From Acanthosepion esculentum (lineage: Eukaryota; Mollusca; Cephalopoda; Sepiida; Sepiidae), in assembly GCA_964036315.1 (NCBI GenBank), contig OZ038482.1, positions 8,274,020-8,338,019 of the forward strand: 64,000 nt of DNA, read 5' to 3'. The position numbers were made by a program, and so were the translations under genes. Positions 35,205 through 44,864 of this stretch are shown here, piece after piece; position 1 is the first letter of the stretch; each line of letters starts with the position of its first letter. A model generated the notes under the pieces. It saw only the letters and a program-made list of their open reading frames with translations. It was not told the DNA's origin and made no database searches.

Positions 35205-35712
35205 TCACGCGTTTTTTTTTTTTCTTTTAATGGATCATGTTTTTTTTGTTTTTTCTTTTAATGGATCATGTTTTTTTTGTTTTTTCTTTTAATGGATCAT
35301 GTTTTTTTTGTTTTTTCTTTTAATGGATCATGTTTTTTTTTGTTTTTTCTTTTAATGGATCATGTTTTTTTGTTTTTTCTTTTAATGGATCATGTTTTTT
35401 TTGTTTTTTCTTTTAATGGATCATGTTTTTTTGTTTTTTCTTTTAATGGATCATGTTTTTTTTGTTTTTTCTTTTAATGGATCATGTTTTTTTGTTTTTT
35501 CTTTTAATGGATCATGTTTTTTTGTTTTTTCTTTTAATGGATCATGTTTTTTTGTTTTTTCTTTTAATGGATCTTTTTGGGGGTTTTTCTTTTAATGGAT
35601 TTTTTCTTTCTTTTAATGGATCATGTTTTGTTTTCTTTTAATGGATCTTTTTTTGTAATGCATTTTTTTTTCTTTTAATGGATCTTTTTTTCTTTTAATA
35701 GATCATGTTTTT
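35205..35712. repeat. Minisatellite, about 17 copies of a 29-32 bp unit
   Basis: Unit tttttcttttaatggatcatg plus a variable T/G run. Length varies with the T run; the last five copies are more diverged (ggatcttttt variants). The frames it opens (FSFNGSC-like periodic peptides) are artefacts. Confidence 0.97.
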
Positions 35713-36335
35713 TACTCTTCACATGATTGCTTGTGTTGTCATTTTTCTTTTCTTTCAAATATATTTAGTATTGTGGGAAAAATTAAATAAAATCAATAAA
35801 TAAAATAAGAAAAAACGAAGAAGAAATACATTTTCCCATGACACTAGTAATAAAGGAACGAGAAATTTTATTACCCCACTTAACTTCACCAAATGCACAT
35901 TAGGTGGTGCTGTTTAAGTTCTATGAAAAGACAAACATATCCTTCTTCTTCCTCTTTTTGCTCTATAATGTAGCACTTCAGGCATGAAGATGTCCCTGCT
36001 GGGAATGTTTCTCTCCCCCCCCCCAGTCAACTTACAACTCAACTCTTTTCCACTTTCTAGACATATTTTGCAAAAGCTCTACCAATAAGCTTGACCATTA
36101 TAACCATTCATATCATTACTTGCTCTAACTTAATTCTGGACCAGAAAAAGAAAACGAACATACCCAAGAGACATTTAAAACTTTGTTTCCCTAGTTTCCA
36201 CTATAAAAAGAAAAAACAAAACAGTCTGTAGTAGAAACCCAAGTTTTTGTTGCTTCTACATTAATTGTTTACATGTGAAGATACACACACACAGGCACCA
36301 TTTAAATTCCATAGTAATTTTTTTAATCAAATTCA
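35713..36335. other. Intron 1, nothing recognisable
   Basis: AT-rich with a C run near 36013. Confidence 0.35.
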
Positions 36336-36875
36336 CCCCATGTAAAGGAGTAAAGCCACTAAGACACAAGGGGTTACTTACTAAGTGTTAGAGAATACGA
36401 GAACAGAAACATTATTAAGGAGAAAAAATAATAGATGAGTAATTGGGTATACATTAGATAATGATTGACATTGCATTTAATTTTTTCAAGATTAAAGTTG
36501 GCTGGAAATCATGGAGCTGGAAGAGTGTTCCACAAATGACAAGTACAAACAAAGTAACTTAGCATAGAATTTACAGTTACATCAAACTAATTTGACTGTA
36601 AATTGATGAGACCTTGTTGCTAATCTAGTACTACACCTAAATTCATAAAGTCTAGGTACCAAAGTGAAAAGCACATCTGAACAATTACCATTTATAGAAT
36701 TTATAGAAAAGGCACATATGTGGCAACAATAGTCAAAGCATGAACAAATGGTTGACTTATAGATATGCAAAATAGATTCTGGAGAGAAAAGTTGTCTATT
36801 ACAACACAGATTTGTTCCAAAATTTGATATTTTATTGGTGTTAGATTGGGGGGGGGGTTGGCGTAACATATTCAT
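36336..36875 (-). pseudogene. LINE 3' end (family A)
   Basis: The - strand reads LCCNRQLFSPESILHIYKST, CFDYCCHI and, further on, NCSDVLFTLVPRLYEFRCST and RLATRSHQFTVKL, then the 3' UTR ending gtgtcttagtggctttac (reverse at 36350), the same end as the 16.3 kb copy. The middle of the block is deleted. Confidence 0.78.
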
Positions 36876-36879
36876 TTTT

Positions 36880-37615
36880 CAAAGTTTATGTGATAGTATT
36901 TTTGTGTTATTGGTAAAGATTTGTTGGATTTACTGTGTTTTGTTGTTGGTTGGTGATATTCGATTTAATTAAGCTATTGTTTAATTGGAATGATAATGTG
37001 GTTGTTGTATAACCAATGTATATGTTTTAAATTATCAATATTATTATTATTATTAGAGTGACATTCTCCAAGTGGATCAGCAAATTCATAGACAACATTT
37101 CCTTTTGTTGAAGATTTTGATTTTTGTTGACGATCATGTAAGTTTTTTGTAGTAAATGATGAGTTTAAATTGAGAAATATATGGTGGGGACAGAAATAGA
37201 ACAAACACCAGTTTTCATTTTACATTGAAAATGCTAAACATACAAGGATTTTTCTTAATTTAAATTTAAAGTCCAGCATCTCTGATCTTGTAAAGATTAA
37301 ATGATTTATTTATTGAAATTAACTGAATGTAAGTTTCTATCATATTACAAACTTTTAATGAGTTCCTTTACTGAATCCCCAGAAGCATCAAGATCAATTT
37401 CCACCTTCACATTAATTCAGTCTTTCATTCATTACTTCTCTCTCTCGACACATACACTGCTGTTTGTGAATATGTAGAACATATGTAAGCTTAGTTTATT
37501 GACGATTATAAACTATTTCCTTAATGAAATTCAAATCAAAATAATTTTTGATTAAGTTCTTGTCCTAATCTTTTCAGCTTCACCAAACCTTAAACTAGAC
37601 AAATAAATGAAGCCT
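36880..37615. other. Intron 1, nothing recognisable
   Basis: AT-rich, with a short ATT run at 37040. Confidence 0.35.
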
Positions 37616-37617
37616 AA

Positions 37618-38010
37618 TTTATTTACATTAATTGCATTCATTTTTGTTATTATTGCAACATTTTCAACGTTGTGCTCTCTAGCCTTCTTCGGGTACCTGT
37701 TAATTTGGGTAGCCTCCATGGAATTTCAAATTGAACCCTTTATTTAATCAATGGGGACAGATAGTTCTTGTTCTGCTGTTTATGTCTAAGAATATCTTAA
37801 TTTGGTGCTGCCCACTTAGTGCTCACCATGTTTCCACTGTGTCTACGTCTGCACTGCTCAGTCTAGTGATTGAATTGACAATTACTATACCACCAAAATT
37901 AAAGACCAACACTCGATAGGTACGTAAAGAAAGCTGGAGGACACAATAGCCAAAATGTGATGATGATGATGACTACAAAGATGGGGACATTAGTCTAAAT
38001 GTAAATAATG
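37618..38010 (-). mobile_element. tRNA-derived SINE (family 2) with tail-like sequence at both ends
   Basis: The reverse complement reads head (tatcgagtgttggtctttaa; attgtcaattcaatcac) and body (ggttcaatttgaaattccat; gaagaaggctagagagcaca). Past the head side, at 37970-38010, a + strand tail sequence (aaagatggggacattagtct, aaatgtaaataatg) follows, as at 32.1 kb; the opposite end near 37620 has a decayed tatttacatta. Confidence 0.72.
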
Positions 38011-38014
38011 ATAA

Positions 38015-39175
38015 CTTCTCATTTCAAGAATTCAGATAGAATCCTAATTTAATTGATTCGTTTCACTTCTTTCTTTTTTTTCTTTTATTATAATTTTGAT
38101 TATATCTGGCATCATCAGAAATCTAGCTGAGAAATTATAAAATTTCAGGACAAGTATAATTCTTTAACATTTTCCCATTGATAATTTATAAGTGAACCTT
38201 TACTGCTATTTGATAGCATCAGCCTGGTTTGGGATTTGAGTGACCTCTCGAGCAGTAAACATTTGCTAATCAAGGCAGACAAATTGCTTTGTAGCTTAGC
38301 ATTTTACTGGAAGAAAATCCATAAAGGTCATCTGTCAGAACAAAATGTTTTTCTCTTTGTCCCAGTTTTCAGTGACACATTCTTCCTTTCTCCCTGGTGA
38401 CTTGACTCTAGACAACAATTCAAGAACTTTTCAAAATAGCCAATGTTGAATATTGTGGACTACTTCGGATTTTCTCTTACTGTACAAAATAAGCAGCTGC
38501 CTTAATGAAACTAAATCTGTATTTTTTCTCTCTCTCTCGCTCTCTCTCTCCTCAATTCTATTTGTGTGGAAAATGCCTCAATCTCTCTTGCCAAAAATGT
38601 TATCTTCACTTCAAACAAAAATTGATAATAATCATCTTTTTTTTTGTTTTTCTTTTACTGAAGCTTAAAGAAATGTACATTTTTTTCCTTTCTTTTCCAG
38701 ATATTGTTTTTATTATTTATTTTTCTAATATTCCTTCATTTTTTTTTTTAATTCTGTTAGAAACAAAAATCAGTATTTTATATTGTGCAAATACTTTCTT
38801 TGACATTTAAAAAAAATCTTTTTAATAATTTCTTGATAAGGATGGCTTCTGCTTAAACTAATTTTCAAATAACAATCTTTCCTGTCACTGAGATGTTATT
38901 TGCTAAGTTTAGTCTGGTAAAAGGACACAACAGTAGAGGCATTCATTAATGATTACATTCACTGGATAGCTCTGTTACCATGCCAAACTAAGTAAATCTT
39001 ACTAGATAAACTGTTGCAGGCTGTTTTGTGTTAAGCATGAAAACCTTTCTTTTCTAGTCTATAAAATTATTGATTGACTTGTTTTCTACGGCTTATCAAC
39101 CCATTACATTTTATTTAAAGCCAGAAAATATTTTTAGATTTTAAGAATATTTTTTTGTGATGACAATAAATAGTT
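38015..39175. other. Intron 1, nothing recognisable
   Basis: AT-rich with a CT-rich patch at 38528-38552. Confidence 0.35.
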
Positions 39176-39179
39176 TAGT

Positions 39180-39464
39180 GATACAAATCTTATTACCCAT
39201 AACTGTGGGAGGGGGAAGAGGTGGATTCATACCTTTCCCAAGGTTATTTACATATAAGTGAATATAATAAACCCGACAGGAGTTGGAACTCGGCTCTTCG
39301 ATTAATAATTCCAAGCCATTATCCATTACGCCACCCATATATCAAAGTTTACAGCACCGGATATTCCCAAGCAGTTACCCATCTAAGTACTGACCAGGCT
39401 CAATATTGCTTAACTTTGGTGATCATATGGGAACCAGTGTTTTAATGTGATGTGGCCATAAGCC
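39180..39464 (-). mobile_element. 5S rRNA-tRNA chimeric SINE
   Basis: On the - strand: 39464-39346 is a 5S rRNA copy (ggcttatggccacatcacat; the internal control region; cttagatgggtaactgcttg; ggaatatccggtgctgtaaa). Directly after it, 39333-39275 is tRNA-like (A box gtggcgtaatggataatgg, B box gagttccaactcc), and 39270-39180 is a tail/central region (tattatattcacttatatgt; gggaaaggtatgaatccacc) shared with the SINE at 61.8 kb. The 5S part keeps its length (about 119) but differs at many positions, so it is not a functional rRNA gene. Confidence 0.85.
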
Positions 39465-39469
39465 TGTTG

Positions 39470-40255
39470 GTGTTTCTATTTTTTCTAGTTTAATTTTAAT
39501 GACTGAAAATGAATTGGTATATAAATACCAGAGTATCTGTGTACATAAGGTGTCTACCATTGTCCATAATTAAAAAGAATATGATTAAAGCTTCTCCCAA
39601 GATCAATAAAGTAAAGGAGTAATGAAACTTGTGGTAGTAAGTCTGTTTTTTTGTTGTTTTTTTCTTTTATTTCTATCCCTTTCACATTTCGCTTACACAA
39701 GATTTTCTTTTCATATTTTCACTATTTTTCTTTATCGCATTCTATCTTGCCAACCTCCTTCCATCTGTAATGCTGATGGTGCTAACATCTTAGCAGTGAA
39801 TAACTTTGGCGGATTTTCTCTAATGCACAATGAAGGGTGAGGTATGTGCTGTGAAGATCTCTCGGTAGCTCTCTCAAATTCATTTTGTGCATGCATACTC
39901 TGTTTATATAGACTTCAGTTTGGAAATAAATATGATTAATTAGCTTCTCAAATAAAGGAGGTGGGCATGCTATGAGGTGCTTTTCAACTTTGGCTTGGAT
40001 TTTTAAGTTTCCAAAATTTATATTGAAATCAACATGAATATGCTGGATAGGTTGCTAAATAAATAAACCATAAAGTTATAAAAAATCCTGTGAACTTTTG
40101 GCAAACTCATTAGTCGTGTCATGCCAACTTCCTTGGGGTTATAGAGTTGGAACAGGGATTTATAAGTTATGCTGAATTTTACTAAATTTTTAGTTTTATT
40201 TACGTTCAAACTCTTCCAAAGCCCTCCTTTTAAGTATTTTATGAGTTTAAAATGA
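39470..40255. other. Intron 1, nothing recognisable
   Basis: AT-rich; no domain seen. Confidence 0.35.
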
Positions 40256-40259
40256 ATAT

Positions 40260-40650
40260 TTTTAAACCTGGAGTTTTTTTCCCATCAGACTCTAACCCAA
40301 TTAACCACTCTCCCATATTTTTCTCCTGATTTCTCTACGCCTTCACTCAAAATTATAAGTCACTAACCACTTCCCATGCATTTCTATGACTCAATGAGGG
40401 TCACTGCCCTATTACATATGGTTTTTCCACTCAGACAGATTTTCCCCAAGAACCACTGCTTTGTTGAACAGACTCTCATGTGGATGCTTCCCTGAATGTT
40501 ACAATTTTAACCTCTTCATGAGTTAATTATTACTTATCCTCTATATTCTCATAATCTTAACTTCTTACTCCTACATTCATATTCACACACCTCATTCAGT
40601 AACCCTCTACTTCGAGTGCCTCACGAGCCTTGTATTGGTTGAACATAAAA
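40260..40650 (+). pseudogene. LINE 3' end, strongly decayed
   Basis: Keeps the order of the 20.4-20.77 kb LINE end: aaccactgctttgttgaaca, catgtggatgcttccctgaa, tgagttaattattacttat, ctcataatcttaacttctta and cttcgagtgcctcacgagcc. Confidence 0.6.
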
Positions 40651-40654
40651 ATAT

Positions 40655-41510
40655 TTCATTAATTGGCTTACAACTATTAGCTTAGATTGTATGGTATCAT
40701 TTTCATAAGGTCATGTTCAATGGTTTTTTTTTTCTTTCTTCAGTTATTAGCCAAAAATGAATGTTTTATAAATGAGTGTGCATTTAGTCTCTGTAATTCT
40801 AGAGGGACTTGATTCTTGGCATTCTTGACAGGAAATTCACTATAAAGCTGAATTATTCCAGATTATATCCTTTATTCACTGTCTTATGAAATACAAGATC
40901 CTATTCAATGGGTTGAGTAGTGAGCCTTATTATATAAAGTTTTCAAAATGTTGTGATGGAAAATCTTATACAGGGTAAGGCAAAAGTCACACAATATAGG
41001 TTAAAAAGGTCTTGTTGAATGGCCACCAACATTTTTTTTTTTTTTTTTTTTTTGTGGGGGCCATTTTTTTATTGAATGTTCCCAAGAAATATTGAGGAAC
41101 TTAAAGAAAGGATTAAGTATGAATGCAGTAAAATGACAGGGGAAACTCTCCAATGTATTAAATGAACATTCAGGCACAGAATTGAAATATGTTTTGAAAA
41201 AGGGATTTTAAACAGCACATATAGCAATTAAATAACTAGTAAATAAAATAGTCGTGTAATTATACTTTTAATAAATTACCCCTATGGTGTGCAACTTTTT
41301 CCCTTTTTTTTTTTTTTTTTTTAAGATTTTAGTTACTTAGGGAATAAATATAATAAAATTTTAATTAAAAATTTAGGATCATCCCCAAAATACTAGCCAG
41401 TTGATCCAAACCAATGTTCTTGACAGGATGACATTAAATCAAACTCTGATCTAAATCGTGAGACTTGTCTCCATTTATTCAGTTTGACTGACTCTGTATT
41501 GATTCCCCCC
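40655..41510. other. Intron 1, AT-rich with poly-T at 41034-41053 and 41307-41322
   Basis: No domain or named repeat seen. Confidence 0.4.
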
Positions 41511-41519
41511 CCCCTGCTT

Positions 41520-41690
41520 CTTGACTTACATTCACATCACCAGTTCTTGTTCAATCATCAAAGTTAAGCAAGTGTCACGCCCAGTCATACCTAAAAGGGA
41601 AACTACTTGGAAACAAGGGGTACTGTAAGCAACCTCCTACAATCTGAAATAGGTTTTGGCTGTAAATAACCCACAAAGGGTTGATAAGCC
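41520..41690 (+). mobile_element. 5S rRNA-derived SINE or pseudogene
   Basis: On the + strand, 41525-41637 follows 5S rRNA: caatcatcaaagttaagcaa (internal control region), then gcccagtcatacct, aaaagggaaactacttgg and gtactgtaagc at the 3' end. The first about 20 bases are poorly conserved. A tail with gctgtaaataacccacaaag follows and differs from the tRNA-like part of the 39.3 kb element. Confidence 0.65.
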
Positions 41691-41699
41691 ATAAAAAAA

Positions 41700-43380
41700 C
41701 AATCACTCAAGCTCCTGCTTCTTTCCAGCTAACCTATTTTTTGATAACCTTTAGAAATGAGAATGTTCCTGTATAAAACTGAATACATTTAATAATGCAA
41801 CAACAAGCAGCCATTTTGTTAGATTGGCTGCAAAATGCTTAATTTTTACTTTCCTTGCCTGTTTTTATTTTTTATCTTTTTTTTTTGTTTATTAATTAAA
41901 TTAATAACATTTTCAATCATTTTCCTGATTATTTTTATGCATTGCATACAAACTTGTTCATGGCCATTCATTTTTCCTTTGGAAGTTAGTGGGCTGCTAT
42001 TAAGTTTACAAAGGCAGTATTTATTTTTTCTTGAACCAGATTTAATCAAATAATTCTCTCCTGTGATAATTTTTATTTTTTCTGACAAAAGAAAATTTCT
42101 GCTTAAATAACTTCTCAGAAATAACCTGATAATTTTTACTAATTGAAGAGAATTTAATGATCCATGAATAAATGACTCTGAACCATTTTTAGTTGAGAGA
42201 ACAGCTCACTTCTATTCAGTAACTTATTAAGGATGAAATAAAAGAAAATGAAAACAGGTTTCCAGCTTGAATTGGTTATAAAGTGTTTATTTTCAACTGT
42301 AAAGAAATGTTAATACTAGAATTTCAAGTCCCGCTACAGTTTAAAATATTTTTCGTAGCATTTTTTTTCTGTCTTTTGCAATTTGCTATCCTTTCTGGAT
42401 ACATAAGAAATAGTGCAGAAAATTTCTTGCTGTACACACTCAGATACTCAATCCTATTGAACTGAAAGTCGGTCCTTAAATAATAATAAATATGCTGATA
42501 AATAAATATTGACAAATGACTAAAGTAAATTTTAATTTTGACTTAAATTTCAATCTATTTTGCTTTTTGATATTTTCTTGACTCTATTTTAAAAAGACAC
42601 ACACACACAATGTCATAAAAATAATTTTTTTCCTCACAATATCTTATCAGCTGAGATATGATTAGTAAACTTTTCTCTTTTTGTAACAATAAACTTTGAC
42701 TTCTTATGGCTACTTGCCCTGAGGTTTTCCAACAAAATAAGTAGTGTTATCTAATTCATGGTTAGACTGGATCTTCCCAACTTTTTCTTGTTAGCCAATT
42801 TATCCTTCTCTCTTTCTACTGTACCACATCACCCTATCTTTTGAAATTTTACACTTTCTTGTATAAAAAAATCCAATTCTCTGACTTTCTCAAAGTATTC
42901 AAGGAACTGTAGTAGTAATGTTGCTTGACTGAATGTTGATGAATTTCAGATCATGGCCTGCTAAGTATGTCTGTCAGAAAATGTGACATTCGTCTATTTT
43001 ATTGAACTACTACAGTTATTTCTCTATTTTTCTCTTAAAGAGAGAGAGATGACTTGTTCCTAAACTTATTGCCATCATGTGGTCTTTCGGCAAAAAGTTG
43101 TCCTTTTATAAATTCATGAAAATAAATGAGATCCTGTGCATAATAGAAAAAATGATCACTTCAATTTGCATTTTTATTTACATTCAGGCTATTGACTTCA
43201 TCACATTTTGCCCATTTTACTCTTCAGCCTTCATATTGGAATTCAGGAGGATCATGGCTTTGTGATCATGAAAGACTACTTTAAATATAATCTCCTTTTT
43301 CAGCTTGGCTGCCTGCTGCTCTGATGTCAGCAGCAGACAGGCAAGAAAAACTTTTGATTTAAAACTCCAAGTTTTAGGTT
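41700..43380. other. Intron 1, nothing recognisable
   Basis: AT-rich. At 43310-43345 there is a short inverted repeat (gcctgctgctctgatgtcagcagcagacaggc). Confidence 0.4.
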
Positions 43381-43384
43381 CAAG

Positions 43385-43615
43385 ATTGACAATAGCCTAG
43401 TGGATTAAAGTATTAGTTCATGAATTTGGTGATATTGTGAGTTCAATCCGTGGGCTGGGTTATACAGACTTATTGGAAACAGCCTAAGCAATAACTGAGC
43501 AGTACTAAATAAGAATGATGAATAGACATTGAAACAATAACACTTTACTCCTGTAGATTAATTAAAAAGTTCAGTTTGAAATTCCCTGAAGGTGACCAAG
43601 ATTAATAGGTTCCTG
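43385..43615 (+). mobile_element. tRNA-derived SINE (family 2)
   Basis: Head caatagcctagtggattaaa and B box gtgagttcaatccgtgg; body with gttcagtttgaaattccctg and aaggtgacc. The 3' end is lost at about 43600. Confidence 0.75.
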
Positions 43616-43619
43616 ATAT

Positions 43620-44190
43620 AGACTTGCATTCAGTGATCTTTCTCTTCCTGTTCTTATGTCAACATTTATGGGACCAACATCTTGTATTGTAACATTGCCA
43701 ACATCATTTCCAATGCATTGAAGTTGACATTCATTTTCCATGGAAAAAAAATGTTGAATCATATTTTTTGTATTTTCTACATAAACATCACAAAAAGCTT
43801 TTTTTTTTCTTTAATTGTGACTGGTGATGAAAAGTGAATACTTTACAAGGAACTTCTATCATAACATTTTGGAAAAGTTAATGATTGATTCAAACAAGTA
43901 CTGCCCCCAATTAGACTGAAAACATCAATGCAAAATGTCTACAATTCATTAAGAAGAAAGATATAATATTCCATCAACTTGAGATTACATATTTACTTGG
44001 TGATCAGAAAAAAATTATTACAGTAGATATTGCACTTTTTACATTAAAATTTATTCTGATAAGATTCCTTTTAATGAAGAGTTATTCAATTGTCTGGCAG
44101 ACTGGGAGTTATACCCCAGACATTTCTTTGCTGAGAAAGCTAAAATGTTCTATGACTATAAAGATGGAATTATGAAGTTGCCGAAAAGAT
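43620..44190. other. Intron 1, nothing recognisable
   Basis: AT-rich; a 63-codon - strand frame at 43762-43571 shows no family features. Confidence 0.35.
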
Positions 44191-44198
44191 AGCAAAAT

Positions 44199-44199
44199 G

Positions 44200-44278
<79 letters not shown>
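44199..44278. repeat. Compound (TG)n(TA)n microsatellite
   Basis: About 14 TG units, then about 26 TA units. Confidence 0.96.
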
Positions 44279-44282
<4 letters not shown>

Positions 44283-44393
44283 ACATCCCTGTAAGGTTGT
44301 ATTTTCCATTTTAAGGAAAGCACATTTCCTTGTTCAGATTATTTCTTTTATTTTTTCCCTTAAAAGGAAAAATAGAAACTTGCTGGACTGTTG

Positions 44394-44484
44394 GCTCTCT
44401 GTGGCTGAGCAGTCTAAGGCATGCCAGATCAAACAATGGTTTCACTTAAAAAGGTGGACGCAGGTTCAAATCCTGCCAAAGAGC
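44394..44484 (+). tRNA. tRNA-Leu-like sequence (pseudogene or SINE head)
   Basis: A type II tRNA outline: acceptor gctct...agagc (5 pairs), D region tggctgagcagtctaaggc (A box), a long variable region, and T arm gcaggttcaaatcctgc with perfect stem. The anticodon arm (ccagatcaaacaatgg) pairs poorly, though CAA could be the anticodon. It lies 210 bases before exon 2. Probably not functional. Confidence 0.45.
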
Positions 44485-44693
44485 ATATTTTATTTATTAA
44501 GATTTCTTAAATTCGCAGGTCAATAGATGTAATACACACTGTGTAAAATATAAACACGGCATCTATTCAAATATGGGTATCCGCTAAAAATAACATTTGA
44601 AGCAATAAAAATATTGAATTAAAAATGATTTCACTAATTCTTTAAATCTATTTATCATATTAAAAATTTTTTTTTTTTTTCTTTTCCTCACAG

Positions 44694-44861
44694 AATCTAA
44701 TCAGGGTGAAAATTTAAATGGCAAGTTCCTTGTAAGGAAGAGTCGAAACAATCCCAGTGATGAAGTCATTTCCATTGTACTTGATAAGAATGTTCTGCAT
44801 TTTCAAATTCGCCACAAATTTGACAATTGTTTTCAGATTGATGATGGACCCATTATGCAAG
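44694..44861 (+). CDS. shark: SHARK-like tyrosine kinase, coding exon 2 (SH2 core with FLVR motif)
   Basis: Second coding exon, residues 63-118 plus one base of codon 119. It has a polypyrimidine tract and acceptor (ctcacag) ending at 44693 and a donor (g|gtaaga) at 44862, and it is phase 1 at both ends (168 nt). It supplies the phosphotyrosine-binding core of the SH2 domain. The motif GKFLVRKS carries the invariant arginine (R77) on strand B. The later motif LHFQIRH (97-103) matches strand D, with H98 at the conserved histidine position, and DDG follows. It joins exon 1 in frame without a stop. The upstream intron is about 26.8 kb, so the exon would be missed by ORF-length criteria. Confidence 0.88.
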
Positions 44862-44864
44862 GTA

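Larger units (their letters stand above)
17937..44693 (+). other. shark: Intron 1 of the SHARK-like kinase (about 26.8 kb, phase 1)
   Basis: Bounded by gtaagt and a pyrimidine-rich cag. It holds AT-rich dispersed repeats (21.5-30.2 kb), LINE 3' ends, several SINEs, a minisatellite, two 5S-derived elements and a TATA-containing block at 28.5 kb. No open reading frame here looks like an additional host exon. Confidence 0.85.

Noticed and set aside
35268..35641. Overlapping Phe-rich frames with periodic FNGSC
   Set aside because: They are the minisatellite read in several frames.
39346..39464. Functional 5S rRNA gene
   Set aside because: Length fits but many conserved positions differ and it is joined to a SINE; a retroposed copy is more likely.
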